Shown piece after piece: positions 38,312 through 47,632 of a DNA stretch of 64,000 nt. Position numbers and translations under genes: made by a program. The stretch is taken from NCBI GenBank assembly GCA_938015445.1, contig CALLPE010000037.1, forward strand, positions 1 to 64,000. The letters run 5' to 3'. Position 1 is the stretch's first letter. Each line of letters opens with the position of its first letter. This stretch comes from an uncultured Pirellulales bacterium (GTDB lineage Bacteria > Planctomycetota > Planctomycetia > Pirellulales > Thermoguttaceae). The notes under the pieces were generated by a model, which saw nothing but the letters and a program-made list of their open reading frames with translations, was not told the DNA's origin and searched no databases.

Positions 38312-38998
38312 ATGAAGAAGCAACTATTGTGGTTTGTGGTGTGCGCGGCAACCGTGTGGGGGTGGTCATTTTCGTCGTTGGCCGCCATTACCGAAGGCGA
38401 CCCGTGGGACGCCAACAGTTGGGTGCAGCGATTCCAGCAGTCGTGGACCGAGTACGGCGGCCATCTTACTAACCGGCCGTTCGATCTGATCGCCGTGAAG
38501 ATGGTCTCGCCGAACGACTATTTCCAACGACCGGTGTTCCAAAACTTTTCGGTCACCGGCTGGCAGTCGCACACTCCCGCCGACCCTTGGCCGACTCTGC
38601 TGGTGATCTCTGCCGCGCAGACGGCCACGTGGAGCACCCTGTTGCAAATGGACATGGTTTTCGCAGGCGATAAAACCAACGAGTTGATTTTCGACGTAGC
38701 CGTTTACGCCAAGGACGGTAACAACGGATATTACGAAATCCAAGACCCAGTGCAGACACAGCGCTTCTGGTGGAACTGCCAGCCGGAGCCAGGCAACTGG
38801 GGGCAGATGAGCAGCTACGACAAGTGGCGTTGGAGCAGCATTGGCGTCTGGGCGCCTACACGCACCGAAATACTGGGCATGATGAGCCCGGGCGGACAAG
38901 GCGGCCTGGTGCCCGAGCCAAGCAGCATTTTGGTCTGGAGTCTAATGGGCGCCGCGGCTGTGGCCGGCGTCTGGTACCGACGGCGCAAGGCGGCCTGA
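38312..38998 (+). CDS. PEP-CTERM sorting-domain protein
   Basis: A 228-residue exported protein. Signal peptide of about 24 residues (MKKQLLWFVVCAATVWGWSF). The C-terminus has the full PEP-CTERM tripartite signal: VPEPSS (about 200-205), a hydrophobic helix (ILVWSLMGAAAVAGVW) and YRRRKAA. Such proteins are cut by exosortase and placed at the surface, often in exopolysaccharide. The central domain is Trp-rich with no recognised family. AAGGGG lies 6 nt upstream of ATG. No exosortase gene is in the window. Confidence 0.92.
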   Translation: MKKQLLWFVVCAATVWGWSFSSLAAITEGDPWDANSWVQRFQQSWTEYGGHLTNRPFDLIAVKMVSPNDYFQRPVFQNFSVTGWQSHTPADPWPTLLVISAAQTATWSTLLQMDMVFAGDKTNELIFDVAVYAKDGNNGYYEIQDPVQTQRFWWNCQPEPGNWGQMSSYDKWRWSSIGVWAPTRTEILGMMSPGGQGGLVPEPSSILVWSLMGAAAVAGVWYRRRKAA

Positions 38999-39215
38999 GT
39001 CTTTCTCGGCAGTCGTGGGCCGACCGCACACAAGCCGACGCCCAGACGCATTTGCCGCTCTGGCGGCGCGCAGTCGACCCGTGGCGGACCAAGCCGTCAA
39101 CCGACGGCCAAGCAGCACCGACTCCGAGCACGAGGCGGGGCGCATGCGCCCAGCGCTTGCGCCGCGATTTTTCGCCCGCACCAGTAAGTGCGGCAGAAGA
39201 TCGGGAAAGCGCTGA

Positions 39216-41126
39216 TCACCGCCCATCGCTGGGAACTGCGATCTCGATCGACTCGTCGACCGGGTCGCTGGCGGCGACGATCTGATAAGTGCCCGGACCT
39301 TTCAATTCCACCGTCTTGCGTTTTCTTTGGCCCGACTCTTGCCAGACGTGCGTTATTACAACAGGACGTCGGGAGGGCCGCGGTTTTTCCACACAGTGGG
39401 CGTAAATGTATATGTTGTTCAGCGCCGGATCCCCTACGTAGCGAACAAACAGCCTCTCGGCCGGCTGCGGAAGCTTTACCTCCGCGTAACCGTTGTAGTT
39501 CCAGTGCTCGGTATCGGTGGGAATCTCGGAGCGGTAAATTTCCTGGAATCCTTCGGGCTTATCGACCGCGTAGGCTATGGTGTTGCGGGTATTGCGGGCC
39601 GCCTGAAGCTGATAGGTGTTGAACGCCCCGCCGGCCGTGAACCATGCGATCTTGGTTCCCGGCGGCGGCTCGACTCGGGCAATCACGCTCCCGCGTATCC
39701 GTGCGGTCTTTCGCTGTGGATCGTAGTCGCGCGGCGGTTCCACCAAGTACTTGAATAGATGTTTCGGATCGTTCGCCTGCGTGCGCAGTTCCATCACGCG
39801 CGTCTTCAACCCGTAATGGTCGCCGGTGCGATACTCCATCAGGTTTACGCCCTTTGCCAGTGCGGGTAGCGCGGCTGGCGCGACCTGCACCCAGGTGACG
39901 ATGTTCAGCGATCGCACCACGGCTTCGCCCGGTCGGCCATTCAAAGTCACCCTTATCAAGTAGCCGTATCGCCCGGACACATAAGGCGTCAAGTCGAGCG
40001 TCGCCGGCCACGACGATGCCTTCAGCTCCTCCCAGGTCAGTCCGTTATCCAGCGAAATGGCAAGCGCGGCGCGATGGGCGTCGATCTGTACAACCGAAGC
40101 CTGGCAATCGTCCTCGGTAGTATCCAGCTCTCCCACCTTGGCAACGATCACGTAAGGCGAGCGCACCTCGAATATCGCGTATCCGCTGCCCGGGCTGGTC
40201 AACGTCAGGCCGGCCGACGAAGTGCGTACGTTGTGCGCCTCGTAAACCCCGTCCTCGAAATCCGTAGAACGATCCGTTAGGTTCGGCTGATACGTAAACC
40301 TCCCGTTGCCATGATTGTGGATGGTGAAGTGCCGATGATTGGGCTTCGGCCCGCGCGGCGGTTGTTCGATCAGCTTGCGTAGCCAGTCCTGCGTATTCCA
40401 CACTGTAGGATGATTCCAGCGACCACCCTGGGGAGTCCACCAGCGGATGAAGCTCTCGCCTTGGCGAAGCACGTAATCCATGGTGTGTCCACTCTGATTG
40501 AAATTGTGGTAATGGTGAACCGGTGTTTTCTCGTAAATCTTCCGCGTGCTTTCCAGGGAATCGTTGGGGAAGAACAGCGGCCCGCGGTTGCGCCACAAAG
40601 AAGAATCGCTGCGCGCCTCGGCCATCGAGGCCAGCCTTCCGTCCTCGCGACGGAACACAGCGCGGACGTCCAAATCCATATAGTGCCACTGACCGTCGTA
40701 GAAGACCTCGGCAGCCACATGAGCCCAAGCGGGCAAGGTTATGGTGCGTGCCTTCCCCTTTCCCATGTCCTGCCAGATGCCCGCCATCACTGGGCCAAGT
40801 ATGCCGCAATAAGCGTACCCGTACACATTGATGATCTTCACCGGGTCGCGCACGTTGGTGTACTCGCTGAGCACATCGGTGCCCTCGATCACCTCGTTGC
40901 AATGGAACAGCCCTGATCGGGTATCCACCAAGTACTTGTACAATTCCCAGGCCAGGGCATCGCCGTTCAGGTCGCGCCACCGCGGGTACTGGGCGAACGT
41001 GCGCATGCTATAGGCATCGGCCCGATGCGGCGAAACTACCCGTGGGGAATATTCACGGGCCATCGCCAGCGATACTGCGGCCGCCACGGCCACCCCGACA
41101 CACGAGCAGCTCACTAACCACCGCAT
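39216..41126 (-). CDS. Secreted transglutaminase-like protein
   Basis: A 636-residue protein with a signal peptide (CVGVAVAAAVSLAMA). Residues 95-155 resemble a transglutaminase-like cysteine protease core: Cys107 in YGYAYCGIL, His136 in AWAHVAAEV and Asp151 in HYMDLDV, the right order and spacing for a Cys-His-Asp triad. The rest (about 290-636) is beta-rich, with sugar-binding-like stretches. GGAGGTGA directly before the ATG overlaps the stop codon of the upstream beta-helix gene, so translation is coupled. Third gene of a secreted set (NHL, beta-helix, this). The substrate may be a surface glycoprotein or polysaccharide; uncertain. Confidence 0.75.
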   Translation of the reverse strand: MRWLVSCSCVGVAVAAAVSLAMAREYSPRVVSPHRADAYSMRTFAQYPRWRDLNGDALAWELYKYLVDTRSGLFHCNEVIEGTDVLSEYTNVRDPVKIINVYGYAYCGILGPVMAGIWQDMGKGKARTITLPAWAHVAAEVFYDGQWHYMDLDVRAVFRREDGRLASMAEARSDSSLWRNRGPLFFPNDSLESTRKIYEKTPVHHYHNFNQSGHTMDYVLRQGESFIRWWTPQGGRWNHPTVWNTQDWLRKLIEQPPRGPKPNHRHFTIHNHGNGRFTYQPNLTDRSTDFEDGVYEAHNVRTSSAGLTLTSPGSGYAIFEVRSPYVIVAKVGELDTTEDDCQASVVQIDAHRAALAISLDNGLTWEELKASSWPATLDLTPYVSGRYGYLIRVTLNGRPGEAVVRSLNIVTWVQVAPAALPALAKGVNLMEYRTGDHYGLKTRVMELRTQANDPKHLFKYLVEPPRDYDPQRKTARIRGSVIARVEPPPGTKIAWFTAGGAFNTYQLQAARNTRNTIAYAVDKPEGFQEIYRSEIPTDTEHWNYNGYAEVKLPQPAERLFVRYVGDPALNNIYIYAHCVEKPRPSRRPVVITHVWQESGQRKRKTVELKGPGTYQIVAASDPVDESIEIAVPSDGR

Positions 41127-41129
41127 CTG

Positions 41130-42380
41130 TCACCTCCCGCCGAATTGGTCTGCCCCGACGTCGGTCTGCTCGCTGCGCCGCTGCCGGTCGAAATCTTCCG
41201 GGGCTTCGCTGAGCCGGGGGACGACCGCCCCTGGCCCCCTGAGCCGCTGCTTCAAGTGCAGGTTCCCGCTAGCGATGTCTACGAAGGCTTCGGAGAGAAC
41301 CTGGGTAAGATTGTCACGTAATTGAATGTTGCTTTGGGTTTCGACTCGCATTTCCGGGCCGCTGAGCAGATTGTTGGCCACCAGCAGTCCATCGTTGTCG
41401 TGCACCAGGCGGATCAGCCTTTTCAGACGGCTTTCAGGATTGTGGATTGTATTGTGCAGTATTTTGCAATCTTTGGTGTAATCGGCCAGGATGCCGTTTT
41501 CCGGCCCGCCCACGATAAAGTTATTCCTCACAATACAGCCAGTGCAATGGATAGGGAACTGCGCTCGATGGCTGTTCCCCAAACAAATCCCCGAATCGCA
41601 ATCGACGATCACATTTCGTTCCACGATGCAATCGCGGCTATCCATCCACAAGAAGATGGCGCCGCGCGCTTCCCCAGTGCGCCCGCGAATGCCCCAGAAT
41701 ACATTGTCGGAAATTACCCATCCACGGGCCTGCATCACATCGATTCCACCCACATAGTTTCCTCGGAAGGTGTCCGCTCGATCGGTGGGATCATCCTGGT
41801 AACTCTTAGGGCGATCGTTGTAAAACAGGCAATACTGGATGCGGCACTCGCGGGGACTGAGCTGGTCGGCCTGGGCTTCGGGGACGGCAGGCCCTTTGAC
41901 GCCACGTTGCCAGATGTTGCGGATCACGCAATTGTAAATAGTGACCTTGTGGGCTTTGAGATTCGAGTTGATTTTGAAGCCGTTGTACTTGACGTTCTGA
42001 ATCGTCAGGTCGGCGATGGTCACTCCCGAGCAACCGGTGATTCCTACCAGTTCCCCATGTTGGCTGCGGGCGCCATCGAGGATCACTCGTTCCCGCTGTC
42101 CCGAGGCGCTGCGTAGCGTAACATTATCGGTGCGGATTTCGAAGTAACGGGGCATCATGTAGTGGCCGTCTTCCACCAGTATGGTTCCTCCCGGCCGGAC
42201 GACCTGGGCCGCACGAAACAACTCGTCGACCGTGGCCACGCGGATTACCTGCCCCCTTGGTGGCGGCAAGGGTGGGGCTTTAGGCAGCCAGGAGAAGTCG
42301 GGCAGCGCCGCCTGCTGGGCCAGCGCCGCTCCGCCCACCAAGATTATCAACAGGCAACCCAATCCGCTTCGTGTAGCCAT
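41130..42380 (-). CDS. Secreted right-handed parallel beta-helix protein
   Basis: A 416-residue exported protein (signal about 21 residues, LLIILVGGAALAQQ). Residues 45-370 are made of short parallel-beta-helix coils of 20-25 residues: repeated V-T-I and N-V-I-x-x-C patterns such as GVTIADLTIQNVKYNGFKI and CIVERNVIVDCDSGICLGN. The fold is shared by pectate lyases, chondroitinase B-like lyases and carbohydrate sulfatase partners. Several Arg, Lys and Asp are present, but no confident catalytic set is assigned. It ends 3 bp before the transglutaminase-like gene. Confidence 0.85.
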   Translation of the reverse strand: MATRSGLGCLLIILVGGAALAQQAALPDFSWLPKAPPLPPPRGQVIRVATVDELFRAAQVVRPGGTILVEDGHYMMPRYFEIRTDNVTLRSASGQRERVILDGARSQHGELVGITGCSGVTIADLTIQNVKYNGFKINSNLKAHKVTIYNCVIRNIWQRGVKGPAVPEAQADQLSPRECRIQYCLFYNDRPKSYQDDPTDRADTFRGNYVGGIDVMQARGWVISDNVFWGIRGRTGEARGAIFLWMDSRDCIVERNVIVDCDSGICLGNSHRAQFPIHCTGCIVRNNFIVGGPENGILADYTKDCKILHNTIHNPESRLKRLIRLVHDNDGLLVANNLLSGPEMRVETQSNIQLRDNLTQVLSEAFVDIASGNLHLKQRLRGPGAVVPRLSEAPEDFDRQRRSEQTDVGADQFGGR

Positions 42381-42533
42381 GTGCGCACCTTCGCCTGGTT
42401 CAGCAGCTTGCTATTATCGAGCACGTTTCCGAAATCAAATGGGTGCAAATGTGGGGCGTTGCCACTGCCGCAGGCCGTTAGCTGCGGACGAAGTTGGCTC
42501 ACCCACAGAGGCAGCCGCGGGGATTGTGTCGCG

Positions 42534-45137
42534 CTATCTGATTTCGCACGACCGTTCAGCCTGATAGGCTAGCTTCACTCGCACCACCCGACGGTTGAGC
42601 CGATCGCCAATGTATACGAACTGCTCGTCGACTGCCACAGCCTGCGGCCAGCACAACGGGATCTCCGGCTGTGGGACTGCGCTGCCCGGCCCCGCCGAGT
42701 CCTGGTTCCCATACGCCCCGAAGAAGCACAGCTCGTTGCCGGCCGCGTCGAGCACGCCGATGCGGCATCGGGCGACATCGGGGAAGAAGCAGCGCCCGAA
42801 GCCATCCACGTCGAAGCGGGGCGATTCGCACAGGCAGACATCGGGCGTGCCTTTGGTGCGCCACGAGGGCACGGGGCTGACGCCGAAGTACATCCAACGT
42901 GCCCCCTTGATTTGCGTCTTGTTGTCGTACCCGTAAATTACGTCGCGCCCGCCGCTGCCGCTGCGTATCTCGCCTCCTTGAGGGCCGAACTGCACGATGC
43001 AGCCGTACAGCAGCGGATACCAGTCGATGTGTGTGGAGTTCATGCCGTGTTTCCACGGCTGGCCGCGCTCGATGTGGGCGAAATCCTCCGGCACGTGCAC
43101 GTCGGCAGGACGCACGCCAACGGCCAGATATATGTTCCCTACGTTATCCACGCGCACCGAGTTGATGCTGCGAATCTCGGCGTCGATGAGCTTCTCGTGC
43201 TTCAGCCGGCCGTCGGGTCCGTACACGGCCAGGGCGTTGGCGTCCTCGGCATCGCCAGGGGAAAGTTTCTCCTTGCTCTTTTGATAAAGCACGTACAGGT
43301 TGCCGTGGCGGTCGGCGGTGATGCCCCGTCCGCGCACGCGTGGGCTGCCTAAGCCAGTAATCTTGCCCTCCGCACCATCGAAAGGCAGGCTTTGGCCTGC
43401 TGCGGTGAAGCGGGAGATCATTGCTGAGGGGTAGCCATGATACACGTACAGCCGCCCGTCGCGCCCCATCGCGGCGATGTTGCCCGAACCAGCAAGCGCA
43501 GGCAGAGGGTTGGGCAAAGGCTTGCCGCTCGGGCCGTGGAAGAATCTGCCAGGCTCGCCGGAACCAGATGAAGTCCATAGCCGACCGGAGGCCGGGTCGA
43601 TACTCACGTCGGTCACCGGCCCGGCGCCAACCGGGCCAGCAAGAGCCTTGTCGCCGAACGCATCCTGTGGAGCAAAGTCTGGCACAACCTCGACCAGTTT
43701 GCCGAACTCCGCACCCAAGTCTTCGCACCTCAGCAGCCGGAACCTGGCATAGTGCGAAAAAGGCGTGCCGAACCATAGCACCGGCGGATCAGCGGAGCTG
43801 TCTAGCGCCATTAGCGCCGTATAGCGCGGGTGTCGGAAGGCAGGTAGCGTAATCTCGGCTACCGCCCGCGGTGCATCCAAAGCGGCAAACTTCTGTAGCT
43901 TATTGACCTGCGGACCGCCGAGCACGTACACGGCGCCGGTGCGGGGGTGGACTTCGACGCGCGCGGGCTTTTCTACCGCGAGGCTCCCCAGCGGCGAACC
44001 GTCGGCTGCGAAGACCGCGATCCGGTTGTTGCCCTTGTCGGCCACGTAAACTCGCCCGCCACCATCAACAGCTACACTGGCCGGCTCGTTCAGATGCGTC
44101 GCGTCGCTGCCGCTTACGGCCTTATCGCCGACAAACACCTGCGGTTGCGGATCGTCCCAGGCGAAGCGAAGCACGGCGTGGATGGGCTTGCCCTCGTAGT
44201 CGCCTTCCCGCAACCCGGCCGCATACACCGTCTTTTCATCCGGCGAGAGTGCCAGGCTCGCTCCGCTGGCCGACAGATTCGCTAGAATCGTTTTCAGCGC
44301 GCCGCTTGTCGGCAGGCTGCCGTCGCTGCCTATAACCACCACTTGCGCCACGCCGGCCTGGGCGTAGCGCAAGGCACCGCCGGCCCGTTCCTGTATACCC
44401 ACAAACGCCACTCGCCCGTCGCTGGTGGCCACAGCCCGCTGTGGCGGCAAATCGCCCGCACCGGGAATGAACGAGCGGGTCTCGGCCTGATAGATGAACG
44501 GCACAGCTCGGCCGTCGGCCAGCCTGACCTGCCGTAATTGGGGAAGCTTTTCTTCGGGCAGACCTGCCGGATAGGGTAGGATGGTGCGCAGATAATTTCC
44601 TTGGCGGTTATAGACGCTGCATGCCAGCGAGTTATCATTCGGATGCAGTGCGCCGAAGCAATGGAAAACAAACAACTCGCCTTTGGCACTGGCGGCTAAG
44701 GCGCGCACCGAGCCAAGAGCCGCAGGCTGAAAGCCGATGAAGCCATCCAGTTGCGGCGACAGCCCTAGCCAGACGTGAACCCGAAACGGCCCTTTGCCCG
44801 CGGGGCGCCCCGCCTCGTCGTTGCCGTCCCACACCAGCCTTTGAACCAGCGTGCCTCTTTCCAGCGGCGGCGGAGCGTTCGGGCCGAGCATCCCGGCAGC
44901 CAAGTGCCGCACCAAGCGGCCCTCGGCGTCGCGAATGACCACCGCACAGTCCGTGGGCGCAGCGGCAGCAAACTCGATGACTGTCCTCCCCTGTTGCTGC
45001 CTTACTATAGGCCCCTGTGCGAAGCGGGCAGCAGGCCGCTCGGCTGCCTGTGTGGCCAGCGACGGGGCTGCCGCCAGAACAACCGCACAGCCACAGTGGA
45101 CCAGAACGATGCCGGCAAGCACACAGCGCGGTCGCAT
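42534..45137 (-). CDS. Secreted NHL/beta-propeller repeat protein
   Basis: About 867 residues with a signal peptide (CVLAGIVLVHCGCAVVLAA). After a FlgD-Ig-like N-terminus (VVIRDAEGRLVRHLAAGMLG, LVWDGNDEAGRPA) come NHL-type propeller blades, e.g. LNEPASVAVDGGGRVYVADKGNNRIAVF (residues about 350-378), and late blades ending QAVAVDEQFVYIGDRLNRRVVRV. The family is widespread in Planctomycetes and presumed extracellular; ligand unknown. ATG 45137 is preferred over GTG 45152 because GGGGGG is 7 nt upstream. First gene of the NHL, beta-helix, transglutaminase-like set, with 153 bp to the next gene. Confidence 0.86.
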   Translation of the reverse strand: MRPRCVLAGIVLVHCGCAVVLAAAPSLATQAAERPAARFAQGPIVRQQQGRTVIEFAAAAPTDCAVVIRDAEGRLVRHLAAGMLGPNAPPPLERGTLVQRLVWDGNDEAGRPAGKGPFRVHVWLGLSPQLDGFIGFQPAALGSVRALAASAKGELFVFHCFGALHPNDNSLACSVYNRQGNYLRTILPYPAGLPEEKLPQLRQVRLADGRAVPFIYQAETRSFIPGAGDLPPQRAVATSDGRVAFVGIQERAGGALRYAQAGVAQVVVIGSDGSLPTSGALKTILANLSASGASLALSPDEKTVYAAGLREGDYEGKPIHAVLRFAWDDPQPQVFVGDKAVSGSDATHLNEPASVAVDGGGRVYVADKGNNRIAVFAADGSPLGSLAVEKPARVEVHPRTGAVYVLGGPQVNKLQKFAALDAPRAVAEITLPAFRHPRYTALMALDSSADPPVLWFGTPFSHYARFRLLRCEDLGAEFGKLVEVVPDFAPQDAFGDKALAGPVGAGPVTDVSIDPASGRLWTSSGSGEPGRFFHGPSGKPLPNPLPALAGSGNIAAMGRDGRLYVYHGYPSAMISRFTAAGQSLPFDGAEGKITGLGSPRVRGRGITADRHGNLYVLYQKSKEKLSPGDAEDANALAVYGPDGRLKHEKLIDAEIRSINSVRVDNVGNIYLAVGVRPADVHVPEDFAHIERGQPWKHGMNSTHIDWYPLLYGCIVQFGPQGGEIRSGSGGRDVIYGYDNKTQIKGARWMYFGVSPVPSWRTKGTPDVCLCESPRFDVDGFGRCFFPDVARCRIGVLDAAGNELCFFGAYGNQDSAGPGSAVPQPEIPLCWPQAVAVDEQFVYIGDRLNRRVVRVKLAYQAERSCEIR

Positions 45138-46067
45138 CGGAAAGCCCCCCACGGTCCGAACTTGCCAACATACGCCAAGACGCCGCTCTATCGCCGTCTA
45201 TTCTACCAGCAGCCCGCCCAAAGGCGAGAAAACCATTTATAAAGGTTCTCCGCGAGTTAAAGCATTCTAACAGCTTGTTTCAAATGGAATTACAAGTGGA
45301 ACTCTGTGGTTGGTTTGTACGCTTCTACGAGCCGGTTGCGTTGCAGGTGGAAGCAGGCGAGGAAGGCAAAGGGGTAGGAGTTGCGTAGCAAGGGAGGGAC
45401 CAACTTTCCTCCAGCCGTCGGAGGTAAGACGACCCCGGTCGCGCCTCTAGAGCCAGGCACGCCTCCAGAATTGCCCCACGTCTGGCCTGCGGCCGCAGCC
45501 AACGGCCGCGGGCCGCCCCCTGTCGCTGAACTTAGAGGCCCACGGCCTCGCCGCCAAGCCCTAACCCTGTCTGGAGCCCATCCACCGCCGGGACAAAGTG
45601 GCTTCCTCCACGGTAGTGTTTAGCCCACCAATCGCAGACGAAGCTGTTTTTCCCGCCTCCGCCTGGCTGCTCGGCAATCCGCTTGGCCTGAAGTAACAAG
45701 GCGAAGACTACCGCTTCCATATTCAACTCGTAGATCATCCGCGATTGTTGTTCAATCAACGTCCCCTGCCCAAGAACGTCTAGCGGATTTCCAGGCAAAG
45801 CCGAGGTGCATGTTGCCATGCGCCAAAGACATAATAGAAAAAACCCGATCCACTGCCCACTTCACAGGGCTGAAGTGTTACCGACGTTCAACGAGGGTTG
45901 CACTACTGCGCATGTCTTGCCATCATCCCTCAGGGCAGATCACCTACAACCGCCGGTAATGTGTCGTCCAGGCAGAAAATGCCGCAAACAACTCCACGCC
46001 CAATGCTCAGCCGAGACGAAGCCGTGCACCGTTTGCACGGTCGACTGGAGCGTTGTGCCGGGCATTG
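45138..46067. other. Gene-poor region after the NHL gene start
   Basis: About 930 bp. It begins an accessory, repeat-bearing stretch running to 49.6 kb. The only frame with protein-like composition is 45532-45819 (minus, 95 residues), listed separately at low confidence. Short plus-strand frames look like noise. Confidence 0.4.
45532..45819 (-). CDS. Doubtful small ORF, possibly a gene remnant
   Basis: Up to 95 residues. The central part (LIEQQSRMIYELNMEAVVFALLLQAKRIAEQP) reads as an amphipathic helix, followed by VCDWWAKHYRGG. There is no ribosome site and no recognised family. It may be the remains of an accessory gene in this decayed region. Coding status is unproven. Confidence 0.25.
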   Translation of the reverse strand: MATCTSALPGNPLDVLGQGTLIEQQSRMIYELNMEAVVFALLLQAKRIAEQPGGGGKNSFVCDWWAKHYRGGSHFVPAVDGLQTGLGLGGEAVGL

Positions 46068-46604
46068 CTATTCCAAGTCCATGTCCAGACTGAAAGCATC
46101 TTTGATCATCTGTAGCATATTCCCGGAGTCGTAACGTTTCTTGAAGGCACCGCGTTTCCGTTCCATTTCCCGGGAACGATCTTTTATATCGACTACTTTC
46201 CCATTTTTAAGAGTTATGTCCAATACCGTCTTGAAAGCAGTCGCTTTCTGGTATCCCATGTGGACGTACAGTTCCTCTATAAAATCCTTGGCCAGCCGGA
46301 TCTGCCCCGTGAACGGAATCAACTCATTCAGATTGTAATAAGTAGCTTCCTCACAACTTACGTGTGGCATGACTTCACCGATCGGTAAGTATCTCTCGTT
46401 TGCCTCTCTAAGGGTCAATTCTCTAAGATACAATCCGTCTTCCGTGAGTTCGTATGTGGCATAGAATCCCCGATAGCATCCGGTGTGCATCATTTCTGGC
46501 TGCATACCGAATTGCTGCGGGGAAGCAAGGGTACCCCCGCGGATGCCGATAAGTGAATACACCTCTCCCTTGAAGATGAACTCATCTGGGATTTGTGCTG
46601 TCAT
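46068..46604 (-). CDS. Conserved protein of unknown function
   Basis: A 178-residue soluble protein, low in Cys and rich in Glu, Lys and Tyr. I recognise it as a member of a family of uncharacterised bacterial proteins, marked by FKGEVYSLIGIRGG near residue 11, MMHTGCYRGFYATYEL and VLDITLKNGKVVDIKDRSREME. No catalytic motif is evident. AAAGGA lies 8 nt before ATG. Codon use is AT-richer than neighbours and the flanks are gene-poor, so it probably arrived by horizontal transfer. Confidence 0.7.
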   Translation of the reverse strand: MTAQIPDEFIFKGEVYSLIGIRGGTLASPQQFGMQPEMMHTGCYRGFYATYELTEDGLYLRELTLREANERYLPIGEVMPHVSCEEATYYNLNELIPFTGQIRLAKDFIEELYVHMGYQKATAFKTVLDITLKNGKVVDIKDRSREMERKRGAFKKRYDSGNMLQMIKDAFSLDMDLE

Positions 46605-46931
46605 GGTGGTTCCTTTCTTTGCCAGACGGTTGACATTTGAGCCGCTTTTTCTCCTGTTTCGGCTTTTTCAGCCGCTTGGGCCTCTTGGGCCTTTATTACG
46701 CATCGGGTGGGGCCGAATCCCGCTTTTCGCGACTCTCAGGCCCAACCTGATATGCCACAAAGGGGGCGAAAGCCAACACACCTTTAAGACAACGGCCGCC
46801 CCAGACGATCAGAAACGATTTAGCCAGCTTGACTATGCGGGGGCTCATGTGGCTAACTTGCGCTTTGTCAAAAATCAGACGATCTACTTATAGCGGTATA
46901 CGCTGGCTCCGTCAATAGGGTGGCCACCTGA

Positions 46932-47348
46932 CTTATCCCCAGTTTTGTGGCCCGGCGGAAAAAATTGGCGGTTCCTCGCAAGTCGTTTTTTGGTAAAAGA
47001 TTGAGCGTCTAAGAAACCATCTCAACCACCACTAGCGGAGGCAACCGCCATCAGCGCCATGCAAGCCGTCCTGCGGATCACCAGAGTATGTGTGGGACTG
47101 CGCAAAAGCCATCGTTTCGACCGGTTGTTGCGGCTTTTGAGCTTAGCGTACTGGCTGCTTTTGGGGGATCGGGCTTATGGCCCTGAAGCATTACCCGGCA
47201 GGGATGTGGCGCAACAACAATCGCCCCTGCGCGTGCGGGCTGTGTTTCATCGGGCGGAAGATGGTTCGGCTGCCGGAACTGACGGCGTTGCAAGCGCTTG
47301 GCGCCTTGCTGCAAGCCATTTTAGTCGAGGCAGAAAACTGGGGATAAG
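46932..47348. repeat. 417-bp segment bounded by perfect 15-bp inverted repeats
   Basis: CTTATCCCCAGTTTT at 46932-46946 and its exact reverse complement AAAACTGGGGATAAG at 47334-47348. No transposase is inside; the open frames within lack protein character. It could be a miniature non-autonomous element; no target duplication was recognised. Confidence 0.6.
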
Positions 47349-47416
47349 CCAGGGTAGTGACCCTGGGGTTTACCCAGGGTCGATTTGGCCAGGATTTTTT
47401 CATGGCTTTGGATTTG

Positions 47417-47554
47417 CGGCAATTTACGGTGCGCGCAGCGACTGGTCTTGCCGTTTCGGCTTATCACCAAAACGGGACGGTAGTATCAACGCTAGCATTG
47501 CCCGCGGAAGTTCATGCGGTCGAAGCACTTTCAGCAGTAACGCCTATTCGTGAT
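47417..47554 (+). repeat. Dispersed coding-like repeat, copy B (open frame)
   Basis: Counterpart of 14691-14828, here without a stop. In the shared frame, a 75-codon frame starts at ATG 47402 (MALDLRQFTVRAATG...) and ends at 47629. No ribosome site is visible. The conserved core is TVVSTLALPAEVHAVEALSA followed by VT. Family unknown to me. Confidence 0.75.
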
Positions 47555-47632
47555 GAGCTGCCAATGAGTAAACGCCGGGGTCGATCCAAGCAAAACGGCA
47601 AAAGTCGGGTTTTGCCGGATAGTCGTTGACCG

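Larger units (their letters stand above)
46605..47632. other. Gene-poor region with inverted and dispersed repeats
   Basis: About 1 kb. A perfect 15-bp inverted pair encloses 46932-47348 (separate entry), and the second copy of the dispersed repeat follows at 47417-47554. At 47360-47380, ACCCTGGG and CCCAGGGT form a hairpin without an immediate T-run. Confidence 0.5.

Noticed and set aside
47059-47553. 164-residue plus-strand frame
   Set aside because: No family, no ribosome site, and it crosses the inverted repeat and dispersed repeat in a frame that is not the conserved one.
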